Shown here piece after piece: positions 1-9,621 of a stretch of DNA of 64,000 nt (position 1 is the first letter of the stretch; the number at the start of each line of letters is the position of its first letter). The stretch is from Drosophila miranda (Eukaryota > Arthropoda > Insecta > Diptera > Drosophilidae). The stretch is taken from positions 22,028,913 to 22,092,912 of the forward strand of contig NC_046677.1 in the NCBI RefSeq assembly GCF_003369915.1, read 5' to 3'. The notes beneath the pieces were generated by a model. The model was given only the letters and a program-made list of their open reading frames with translations. It was not told the DNA's origin and did not search any database. The translations under genes and the position numbers were made by a program.

Positions 1-1531
1 ATTTTTTAACCAAATATGAATGCATTCTTATTTTAGCAATACATTTATATTTATATGATTTTTTGATTTATCAATGGATGCACGAATTCAGTGGATTCAG
101 CCCTCCTAACGCCCAACCGACCGAGGGGCGCCGCCGCATGACGCATACATACAGGAATGAAAGATGTAAGACTAACATTTTAGAAAAGAGTATACAAATA
201 ATCCTTTGTATTGGAAATAGTGCTCAGAATACGACTTCTGCTGATTACAAACTGATGCTCGGTATAGCAGCCAGCTTTTATAGTTTCATGGCAGACAGCT
301 TTAGCTACCTCACAGAGTTTGCACCTTTAAGAGTTTAACAGTTTATAAAAGCTGGCTACTAGTGCCACTACGTCTAATAACAACCAGGTTCTATAGTTCC
401 ATAGCAGCCAGACCCATCATTATGAATTCTTCATGGGATTTGAGATTCAACAATCAGTCCAACCCTTTCAAGGGTACAAAACGTGCCCCTCCTTCCAATA
501 TTTATGTCCCCGTGCCATTAGATTGAACATTGTCAAAAGTCAATTTGCGGGGAAGTTTCCTTTGGCGGACATCTGTGTTAATCGAAAAAGTTCTCATCTA
601 CTCCCTCGACCTCGGACGGGACCTCCTTTTGGCAAGCAACAAACCAGAATTGCACATAGCTAGCCCTTTCACACATAGGGGGGTAACCCCCCTGAAGAAA
701 ATTAAATTTCACAAGTTTTGTGTAAGGAACAATTAACTAATGTACCATCGGATAAGGAGTTTACTTGTGTGTCTTAGGCGGTGCCACTAACAATACAGTG
801 TATAGAAAATATACGATATATACGACGTATACGATAGCCAAAAGTACAAGGATAGAAGCCAGAACGAAGTGACAGCAAATAATAATGAATAACCATTCAT
901 ATGTAAAGTGTGGTGCAACCCAATCTATTCCCCAGAAACCAAGAAATTTACAAGAGCCGCACAGTGGGAGTTCAACCGAAAAGAGGTGGAAAAAATCAAA
1001 GAATTTCAAGAGCTCTTTGGATAATATCTGTTAGAGAACTTTACATCTTTCAGGTGGAATAAAAAGTAAATTATATAACGTACGATTATATTTTTGGTAT
1101 GTTTTATTAGATCCATGCTTTGCTATCAATTCCCAATAAAAAAAAAAGCTGATCTGTTGCATAAACAGTGCTAAGGAAGAGCCTATTTCCCAAACCTTAT
1201 CATTGTTGATGTGTTTTTCGACTTTGAATTGACTTTACAAAAATATGTTCCTGAATATCCCTAAAATTTTGCTGCTATATTGTCTTTGAATATTTGTTTA
1301 TGAAAGTTTCAAAGCAGGCATACAATCCCTTAGCCTATCATAGGCGGCCGAGCATCCTGCTTCAGGTGAGAAATCATTACAAGTGAGTTTTTGTGAAGGA
1401 AATCATAACGTTGTGAGAGAGCAAACGGGAAACAGTATCGAAAACGTGCTCATGACTAAGCAAAGCCACTGCTAACAGCGCAAAAGATTAACTGAGGGAA
1501 GAGGACTACAGATACAATAGTATTTTACAGA

Positions 1532-2719
1532 ATGGCGCCCGCAAAGGCAACCAGCTCCAGCCGGGCCACCGTAACCAGTCAGGACGCTATGAGCGTGGCC
1601 ATTAAGAAGGAAAAGGTCAAACGCTCTGCCCTGGGCAACAACTGCAATCCTAGCAATCCCAACATGGACCAGATTCCATGCAGATCCCAGGCCCAAGCCC
1701 AAGCCCAAGGAGTGGCCATCAAGCCGGTGCGTCGAATTTCCAACCAGACTGAGGACCCGTCGGGCCTGGAGGACGTCTCCACCTGCGGCGACTCCATGCG
1801 TCCCGCCGCTATTGCCTTGGCGCCTCTTCGACGCGTCCCGCGAGGTGTGGTCGACTTTGACCAGAAGAACTGGGACGACCCCTTGCAGGTCTCGCACTAC
1901 TCCATGGAGATCTTCAACTATCTGAAGACACGCGAGCCGGCGTTCGCCATCGGGGACTACATGCCGCGACAGATCCACCTGACCACGTACATGCGGGCCG
2001 TGCTGGTCGACTGGATGGTCGAGGTGCAGGAGCACTTCAGGCTCTACCACGAGACCCTGTACTTGGCTGTGAAGATCGTGGACCTCTACTTGTGCCGCGC
2101 AGTCATCAAGAAGGAGAATCTGCAGCTCCTGGGGATCACAGCCTTCTTCATTGCCAGCAAGTACGACGAGTGCCTGCCCCTCCGGATCTGGGAGGTGCTG
2201 TACATTTGCGACGGGGCCTACAGCCGCGACGAGCTGGTCAAGATGGAGCTCGAAACGCTGCGCCTCATCCAGTACGACCTGGGCATTCCCCTGTCCTACA
2301 GCTTCCTGCGTCGCTACGCCCGTTGTGCCCAGGTCAAGAGGACCACTCTGACCCTGGCTCGCTACATCCTGGAGCTGTCGCTGATGGACTACGCCGCAAT
2401 TGGGTTCAGGGACTCGCAGATGGCATCGGCCGCCCTCTACATGGCCCTGCGCATGCGCGCCGGCGCCTCACACCTGGAGCAACAGACCTGGACCTCGACT
2501 CTGGTCCACTACACGGGCTTCCAGCTGGCGGAATTCGCCGAGATCGTGCCCGTCCTGAATGCCGGCCTCCATCGCAGGCCGCTGGACACCATCAAGAAAA
2601 TACGCAACAAGTACTCGGACAAGATATTCCACGAGGTGGCCAAGGTGCCGCTGCTCACCAACCAGGAGCTGTTCCAGAACAACCTGGCCCCAAAACAAAA
2701 AAGCAGAGCCCACCACTGA
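1532..2719 (+). CDS. CycB3: Cyclin B3 paralogue, copy A (395 aa)
   Basis: This is a B3-type mitotic cyclin, which would activate Cdk1. The protein has a canonical destruction box RxxLxxxxN at residues 31-39 (RSALGNNCN) and the MRAIL-type motif MRAVLVDW at 154-161. It then has the two-part cyclin fold (about 115-370) with the B3-like stretch SLMDYAAIGFRDSQMASAAL. Known fly CycB3 is about 575 aa, so this form has a much shorter N-terminus although the D-box is kept. The CDS has no intron, which suggests a retrocopy. However, a good donor (CAG/GTGAGA at 1366) and acceptor (TTTTACAG ending 1530) would form a 165-bp 5'UTR intron just before the ATG, which argues against a simple retrocopy. The ATG at 1532 directly follows that acceptor. 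The reading frame is intact. Copy B differs by one residue (L259 here). Confidence 0.85.
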   Translation: MAPAKATSSSRATVTSQDAMSVAIKKEKVKRSALGNNCNPSNPNMDQIPCRSQAQAQAQGVAIKPVRRISNQTEDPSGLEDVSTCGDSMRPAAIALAPLRRVPRGVVDFDQKNWDDPLQVSHYSMEIFNYLKTREPAFAIGDYMPRQIHLTTYMRAVLVDWMVEVQEHFRLYHETLYLAVKIVDLYLCRAVIKKENLQLLGITAFFIASKYDECLPLRIWEVLYICDGAYSRDELVKMELETLRLIQYDLGIPLSYSFLRRYARCAQVKRTTLTLARYILELSLMDYAAIGFRDSQMASAALYMALRMRAGASHLEQQTWTSTLVHYTGFQLAEFAEIVPVLNAGLHRRPLDTIKKIRNKYSDKIFHEVAKVPLLTNQELFQNNLAPKQKSRAHH

Positions 2720-2899
2720 AGAGGACACACACAATGTCCCCTGCCCCCTTCCTGTCCCTGACATATTCCCACACAAGTTTATATATTTTTGTGATCTATT
2801 TTTATGTTGCTATTTATTTTTGATTTATTTGTATTATTGTGACTTTTGCATTAGTATTACATAAATACTATGTTCAGTTTATTAAGCCCGGTATTTGTT

Positions 2900-3020
2900 T
2901 TGAGTTTGGATGGGTGTCACGCCCAGAAGAAAGCGTTTCCGACCCCATAAAGAATATATATTCTTGATTAGCCAAGTCGATACATCTTTGTCTGTCTTTC
3001 TGGCTGTCTGTTTTGAAGGT
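2900..3020. repeat. Dispersed Drosophila repeat motif (copy A flank)
   Basis: The stretch with 'CGTTTCCGACCCCATAAAG', an AT-rich 'TATATATTCTTGAT', 'AAGTCGATA' and repeated TCTGTCTGT belongs to a short repeat context I know from many places in Drosophila genomes. I cannot assign the family. It is also present in copy B (7526-7646), and a diverged relative lies near 53630-53740. It sits between the cyclin CDS and the duplication breakpoint. Confidence 0.55.
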
Positions 3021-3324
3021 ACGAGGAGGTACCATATCTGGCAGATTGCCGAATCTGGGTCAAATCGATTCACTATTATAACAAGAATGAGGATACCAAT
3101 TTTCTGTGGCTACACTTCCCCTGCCACACGCGGACTCTTTCTCTCTCTTTTTCTCACAAACTTCCTCGTGCAGTGTGCGCCCCAGAAGAGGAGCGAGAAT
3201 CGTAACAACTGGTGTTGGTATGAGATTAAGGAAAGAGATCGGTGTGCAAAAATGTAAAGAATATATATATCAACGGGGGTCCTGAAATATGTATTTATCG
3301 ATGTCCCTTTCCGTCTGTCCACAG

Positions 3325-3680
3325 ATCTCATCTCCACGGAGACTCTGGCCAAGTGCAAGAAGGGCGTCAAGGTCGTGAACGTGGCTCGGGGCGGCATCAT
3401 AGATGAGCAGGCCATCATCGACGCCCTTGAGAGTGGCCAAGTGGATGGGGCCGCCTTCGACGTGTATCCCGAGGAGCCGCCCAAGTCTGCGGTCACCAAG
3501 GCACTCATCAGTCACCCGAAGGTGGTCGCCACGCCCCATTTGGGAGCCAGCACAGCGGAGGCGCAAGTGCGTGTTGCCGTCGAGGTGGCAGAGCAGTTCA
3601 TCGCCCTCAATGGCACATCCCCGAAGTACACGAGCACCGCGGGCGTTATCAACAAGGAGGCCCTCGCCCATTATCAGTAG
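3325..3680 (+). CDS. CG6287: 3-phosphoglycerate dehydrogenase, last coding exon only
   Basis: The exon opens after a clear acceptor (CTGTCCACAG, ends 3324) in phase 1 and reads to the TAG at 3680, giving 118 codons. It encodes the C-terminal part of the NAD-binding/catalytic core of a D-2-hydroxyacid dehydrogenase, the first enzyme of serine synthesis. Visible motifs are VNVARGGIIDE, the AFDVYPEEPP loop and the catalytic-His segment VATPHLGAST. There is no initiating Met and no other PHGDH exon in the window. An AATAAA lies about 120 bp downstream (near 3801). The coding sequence looks intact and under constraint. In D. melanogaster the neighbouring gene numbers suggest this gene lies next to Gyc32E, so this is probably the true orthologue. 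Its 5' exons either lie left of the window, with cyclin copy A inside an intron, or are lost. Confidence 0.8.
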
Positions 3681-4626
3681 AGCGCGGACGGCCCCAAGGA
3701 GAAATTCGAATTAATGCATTCTCACAACATTACAACGTTCTCTTGCCAGTTTTATGAAGAGGATTGGCAGCACTCATTGTAAATACAAAACAAGAATATG
3801 AATAAACATAGCAGAACTGTTATTTCACCGCAAACAGAAGACTGTACTTTAAGCAGACAAAGAGAGAGAGACGGTCTCGTAAGTCAAGCACAAAAAGGAG
3901 AGCCAGAGCAAGGCATTCTTTTTTGCAGGCTTTTTTTCCAACAGCAAGAAAGCTCAAGCTCGCTCTTTTGATTCTTGAAGAAAGCTAAGCAAGAATGAGT
4001 AAAGCCTTGTCCAGTAGCTAAGCTCAAACTCGCTCTCTCTCTCTCTCGTTCTCTTCCAAGTCCGGCTTCGTATTGGCTTACTCTTTCAAAGCTGTAACTC
4101 AGTTTAAAGATCTCCGCCAACCAACGATCTGCAAGGGTATCAAAAGCTTCGTTCGCCAAAGCTAGTCTCTCTCGTGCTTTCATTCTTATACAGCCAAACA
4201 GTAAGAAAATGCGAACAGACTCTTTTCTTCTTGCTCTCTCTGAATGTCTGACTGTGGGACTGCAGGCAATGGAAAAAAGAGAGTGAGAGTAAAATTTTCT
4301 GCTCGACTGTCTTTACATGTGTCTGTGTGTGTGCGTGCCTTGGGCAATTGTGAAACCCTCCAACTGTTCCAACAATGACACCGGCTTACATCTACTTATC
4401 ACAACACTTATGGCCGTTTAATGCTGTTTGCCGATTAAAGTAGTAAGTATTTAAGTAGTGCGACATTGAAAAAAAACTATTACCCATATATTTTTATTTA
4501 TTTACTAATTTAAAAAGCTTGAAACAAAGAGTGCGCTGTTTCAATAAGTTTATTGGGGTTTCCATTGCAACGATGATAGCTTTTTGGGCTCTGTCATTTT
4601 TTCTATTCTTTTGTTTGCAACAGATA
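3681..4626. other. Single-copy spacer between the two cyclin units
   Basis: This is 0.95 kb without a supported gene. It contains the PHGDH 3'UTR/poly(A) region, a purine/pyrimidine-rich stretch (AG-rich near 3860-3900, (CT)n at about 4032-4047), and AT-rich DNA from 4440. It is absent after copy B, so the unit was not copied as a simple head-to-tail tandem including PHGDH. Confidence 0.7.
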
Positions 4627-6157
4627 ATTTTTTAACCAAATATGAATGCATTCTTATTTTAGCAATACATTTATATTTATATGATTTTTTGATTTATCAA
4701 TGGATGCACGAATTCAGTGGATTCAGCCCTCCTAACGCCCAACCGACCGAGGGGCGCCGCCGCATGACGCATACATACAGGAATGAAAGATGTAAGACTA
4801 ACATTTTAGAAAAGAGTATACAAATAATCCTTTGTATTGGAAATAGTGCTCAGAATACGACTTCTGCTGATTACAAACTGATGCTCGGTATAGCAGCCAG
4901 CTTTTATAGTTTCATGGCAGACAGCTTTAGCTACCTCACAGAGTTTGCACCTTTAAGAGTTTAACAGTTTATAAAAGCTGGCTACTAGTGCCACTACGTC
5001 TAATAACAACCAGGTTCTATAGTTCCATAGCAGCCAGACCCATCATTATGAATTCTTCATGGGATTTGAGATTCAACAATCAGTCCAACCCTTTCAAGGG
5101 TACAAAACGTGCCCCTCCTTCGAATATTTATGTCCCCGTGCCATTAGATTGAACATTGTCAAAAGTCAATTTGCGGGGAAGTTTCCTTTGGCGGACATCT
5201 GTGTTAATCGAAAAAGTTCTCATCTACTCCCTCGACCTCGGACGGGACCTCCTTTTGGCAAGCAACAAACCAGAATTGCACATAGCTAGCCCTTTCACAC
5301 ATAGGGGGGTAACCCCCCTGAAGAAAATTAAATTTCACAAGTTTTGTGTAAGGAACAATTAACTAATGTACCATCGGATAAGGAGTTTACTTGTGTGTCT
5401 TAGGCGGTGCCACTAACAATACAGTGTATAGAAAATATACGATATATACGACGTATACGATAGCCAAAAGTACAAGGATAGAAGCCAGAACGAAGTGACA
5501 GCAAATAATAATGAATAACCATTCATATGTAAAGTGTGGTGCAACCCAATCTATTCCCCAGAAACCAAGAAATTTACAAGAGCCGCACAGTGGGAGTTCA
5601 ACCGAAAAGAGGTGGCAAAAATCAAAGAATTTCAAGAGCTCTTTGGATAATATCTGTTAGAGAACTTTACATCTTTCAGGTGGAATAAAAAGTAAATTAT
5701 ATAACGTACGATTATATTTTTGGTATGTTTTATTAGATCCATGCTTTGCTATCAATTCCCAATAAAAAAAAAAGCTGATCTGTTGCATAAACAGTGCTAA
5801 GGAAGAGCCTATTTCCCAAACCTTATCATTGTTGATGTGTTTTTCGACTTTGAATTGACTTTACAAAAATATGTTCCTGAATATCCCTAAAATTTTGCTG
5901 CTATATTGTCTTTGAATATTTGTTTATGAAAGTTTCAAAGCAGGCATACAATCCCTCAGCCTATCATAGGCGGCCGAGCATCCTGCTTCAGGTGAGAAAT
6001 CATTACAAGTGAGTTTTTGTGAAGGAAATCATAACGTTGTGAGAGAGCAAACGGGAAACAGTATCGAAAACGTGCTCATGACTAAGCAAAGCCACTGCTA
6101 ACAGCGCAAAAGATTAACTGAGGGAAGAGGACTACAGATACAATAGTATTTTACAGA

Positions 6158-7345
6158 ATGGCGCCCGCAAAGGCAACCAGCTCCAGCCGGGCCACCGTAA
6201 CCAGTCAGGACGCTATGAGCGTGGCCATTAAGAAGGAAAAGGTCAAACGCTCTGCCCTGGGCAACAACTGCAATCCTAGCAATCCCAACATGGACCAGAT
6301 TCCATGCAGATCCCAGGCCCAAGCCCAAGCCCAAGGAGTGGCCATCAAGCCGGTGCGTCGAATTTCCAACCAGACTGAGGACCCGTCGGGCCTGGAGGAC
6401 GTCTCCACCTGCGGCGACTCCATGCGTCCCGCCGCTATTGCCTTGGCGCCTCTTCGACGCGTCCCGCGAGGTGTGGTCGACTTTGACCAGAAGAACTGGG
6501 ACGACCCCTTGCAGGTCTCGCACTACTCCATGGAGATCTTCAACTATCTGAAGACACGCGAGCCGGCGTTCGCCATCGGGGACTACATGCCGCGACAGAT
6601 CCACCTGACCACGTACATGCGGGCCGTGCTGGTCGACTGGATGGTCGAGGTGCAGGAGCACTTCAGGCTCTACCACGAGACCCTGTACTTGGCTGTGAAG
6701 ATCGTGGACCTCTACTTGTGCCGCGCAGTCATCAAGAAGGAGAATCTGCAGCTCCTGGGGATCACAGCCTTCTTCATTGCCAGCAAGTACGACGAGTGCC
6801 TGCCCCTCCGGATCTGGGAGGTGCTGTACATTTGCGACGGGGCCTACAGCCGCGACGAGCTGGTCAAGATGGAGCTCGAAACGCTGCGCCTCATCCAGTA
6901 CGACCTGGGCATTCCCCTGTCCTACAGCTTCATGCGTCGCTACGCCCGTTGTGCCCAGGTCAAGAGGACCACTCTGACCCTGGCTCGCTACATCCTGGAG
7001 CTGTCGCTGATGGACTACGCCGCAATTGGGTTCAGGGACTCGCAGATGGCATCGGCCGCCCTCTACATGGCCCTGCGCATGCGCGCCGGCGCCTCACACC
7101 TGGAGCAACAGACCTGGACCTCGACTCTGGTCCACTACACGGGCTTCCAGCTGGCGGAATTCGCCGAGATCGTGCCCGTCCTGAATGCCGGCCTCCATCG
7201 CAGGCCGCTGGACACCATCAAGAAAATACGCAACAAGTACTCGGACAAGATATTCCACGAGGTGGCCAAGGTGCCGCTGCTCACCAACCAGGAGCTGTTC
7301 CAGAACAACCTGGCCCCAAAACAAAAAAGCAGAGCCCACCACTGA
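6158..7345 (+). CDS. CycB3: Cyclin B3 paralogue, copy B (395 aa)
   Basis: Identical to copy A except codon 259 (CTG to ATG at 6932, Leu to Met) in the FLRRYARC helix of the second half of the cyclin fold. Leu looks ancestral because I recall Leu there in fly CycB3. The destruction box (31-39), MRAVLVDW motif and C-terminus are unchanged, so both copies should encode degradable, Cdk-binding cyclins. The same possible 5'UTR intron is present (donor near 5992, acceptor ending 6156). The copied upstream DNA is at least 1.5 kb, so both copies probably share the same promoter. Whether both are expressed cannot be told from sequence. Confidence 0.85.
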   Translation: MAPAKATSSSRATVTSQDAMSVAIKKEKVKRSALGNNCNPSNPNMDQIPCRSQAQAQAQGVAIKPVRRISNQTEDPSGLEDVSTCGDSMRPAAIALAPLRRVPRGVVDFDQKNWDDPLQVSHYSMEIFNYLKTREPAFAIGDYMPRQIHLTTYMRAVLVDWMVEVQEHFRLYHETLYLAVKIVDLYLCRAVIKKENLQLLGITAFFIASKYDECLPLRIWEVLYICDGAYSRDELVKMELETLRLIQYDLGIPLSYSFMRRYARCAQVKRTTLTLARYILELSLMDYAAIGFRDSQMASAALYMALRMRAGASHLEQQTWTSTLVHYTGFQLAEFAEIVPVLNAGLHRRPLDTIKKIRNKYSDKIFHEVAKVPLLTNQELFQNNLAPKQKSRAHH

Positions 7346-7525
7346 AGAGGACACACACAATGTCCCCTGCCCCCTTCCTGTCCCTGACATATTCCCACAC
7401 AAGTTTATATATTTTTGTGATCTATTTTTATGTTGCTATTTATTTTTGATTTATTTGTATTATTGTGACTTTTGCATTAGTATTACATAAATATTATGTT
7501 CAGTTTATTAAGCCCGGTATTTGTT

Positions 7526-7646
7526 TTGAGTTTGGATGGGTGTCACGCCCAGAAGAAAGCGTTTCCGACCCCATAAAGAATATATATTCTTGATTAGCCA
7601 AGTCGATACATCTTTGTCTGTCTTTCTGGCTGTCTGTTTTGAAGGT
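7526..7646. repeat. Dispersed Drosophila repeat motif (copy B flank)
   Basis: Same repeat context as at 2900-3020, carried along with the duplicated unit. It has the CGACCCCATAAAG core, then AT-rich sequence, then a TCTGTCTGT run. Confidence 0.55.
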
Positions 7647-7895
7647 ACGAGGAGGTACCATATCTGGCAGATTGCCGAATCTGGGTCAAATCGATTTACT
7701 ATTATAACAAGAATGAGGATACCAATTTTCTGTGGCTACACTTCCCCTGCCACACGCGGACTCTTTCTCTCTTTCTTTTTCTCACAAACTTCCTCGTGCA
7801 GTGTGCGCCCCAGAAGAGGAGCGAGAATCGTAACAACTGGTGTTGGTATGAGATTAAGGAAAGAGATAGGTGTGCAAAAATGTAAAGAATATATA

Positions 7896-9621
7896 GATAA
7901 TTAGTTATAAAGTTCCTAATGATGAAAATATGATAAACAGTGGTAGTTCCTCTATTTCTCTATATGTTTTATCCAGCTCTCATAACAAGACGAGCAAAAT
8001 TGAGAGAAATCATGGAGAGATCGCTCCGTCCTTGCATTAAACAACAAAAGCAATACGTTCAAAAGAGAGACAGAGAAAGAAGGAGAGAATCTCTACTGCA
8101 AAACGCAACAAATATTTTGTTCTACCACTTAATAAACTTATTTCGTAAGCCACCAACAACAAAAACATAAAGAATAATAGACGGCGATTCCCTTCATTCC
8201 AGCAATTCAGTGAAATTTATGGGACAGTTTTATTTAATTCCTGACTTTCTGATGAAATAAACCAAAACTAGTATCTCCAAAGAAAGGTACTGGTGCATAA
8301 ATATTTTTGCCATTAAATGCAACTGCAAGCCTCGTATCCGCATGTCCTGTCAAATGAAAACTGCTCCTGGCATATATGCCACATCATTTACAGTTCAGAA
8401 GGCCTGGGAGAAGGGTTGTCAATCCCAGGGTCGGCCTTATTTGGATGTGCGCAAATATTAAAGCACCTGAAACGGCTGGAAACATGATTCCATGTCTGGG
8501 GCAGCATACCAACCAGACTCCGGCAGGGTACAAAGAGAAGGAAGGACTCCCTTCCGTCAGGAGTTAAAATTAAAATTTAATTTCAATTAGCTTATGTTGC
8601 AGCTCAAATGGAATCAAATTTTGAGCCAGAATCGAAATTGAACTAGGACCTGAACATAAAACGCACTCAGACATAGAAATGACGTCTGACGGAATGTCCT
8701 TGTACATACATACATATGTACATTAGAGGATGCAAACAGTGCGTTTCAGGACAGTCAGTTAAAGAGTGGAGTTGATAGATGGATTACTTCCAATAGCACG
8801 TCGCTTACATTCGAGAAGGGCAGAGGTTATATTCCACTTTCAGGCGTGATTTACACCAGAAGTTGTATCGAAACTTTTGGGATGTACACGAAACAACAAC
8901 CAATTATATTGAGAACGAAATCTAAGGGATTATTATTAATTACTTGTAGTCAGGCCTTTATTTCCGGTTGCCTAACAGCACCGGGTCGCACTGTACGGCC
9001 TTGGAGCGACTACCGTACGGAATGTTGTTCTCAGTTACAAATTACCTTATCAATGAACCAGTGCGGGTCTCGCGAGTCAATTTGGAATATATACCTGAGA
9101 CAGGCACAAAAGAATTGGAATGTGATGCGTAATGGGACATGTGATGCCGTTCACTGGGCCAAAACAATTCAATTAGCTGTCATCGAGTACTTGGATGGAT
9201 ACTCGTGTAATTGAACAAACGCAATTAGGGAGCATACGCGACCGTCCTGACGTGAGAGTACTGGCGGTAATCGGATCTCTGAGCTGTGAAAATTAGCCCA
9301 CTCATATGTCAATTCGTTCTAAAATGCTTCTCAGCAAATCCTATTAACCCACTCATTGCAGAAGAATCTCGAAATTAGCATACAAAGCATTTGGATGACC
9401 CTGAACCTGAACTTGAAAAATGCATGTGGGAACCGGGTCAAATTTGCTCCCGCTCATTGCGGCCGAGTTGGCAAAAAGCTCTGACCATGACAATGCAAAT
9501 GGGAAATGGGGTCACTGCTCACAAGGATTTAATTCATTGAAAGCTAAAATACTGATTTAAACGGAAGCCAGAATTTAATCTTCCATTTGTCCTCCCATGC
9601 AAACCGATGATCTATGCCATC
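7896..9621. other. Intergenic, no gene seen
   Basis: About 1.7 kb of AT-rich DNA between the second cyclin unit and the inverted repeat. The open frames here (for example 8846-9214) have no recognisable domain and no Drosophila-like exon signals. A short TACATA repeat lies near 8704-8722. Confidence 0.6.

Larger units (their letters stand above)
1..3267 (+). repeat. Segmental duplication, copy A (cyclin B3 paralogue unit)
   Basis: Bases 1-3267 match 4627-7895 almost perfectly (offset 4626, rising to 4628 after a CT microsatellite indel). By eye I see about eight differences: near 499, 987, 1331, 2306, 2868, 3072, the CT tract near 3138, and 3240. Identity ends abruptly after an (AT)n stretch at 3267/7895. 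The left limit is not visible because the window starts inside the unit. The unit holds about 1.5 kb upstream of the cyclin, the cyclin CDS, and 0.5 kb downstream that includes a dispersed Drosophila repeat motif. Confidence 0.95.
4627..7895 (+). repeat. Segmental duplication, copy B
   Basis: Second copy of the 3.27-kb unit (see copy A at 1-3267), in the same orientation. It is followed from 7896 by unrelated sequence, whereas copy A is followed by the PHGDH intron end. The copy therefore has a different right junction. Homology may begin left of 4627, but the partner sequence is outside the window. Confidence 0.95.

Noticed and set aside
6718-7449. 243-codon alternative frame within cyclin copy B (and its twin in copy A)
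   Set aside because: Frame-shifted shadow of the cyclin CDS, rich in Pro/Gly/Arg as expected from GC-rich third positions.
8846-9214. 122-codon frame in the intergenic region
   Set aside because: No domain, no splice or promoter context, composition like the AT-rich surroundings; chance ORF.
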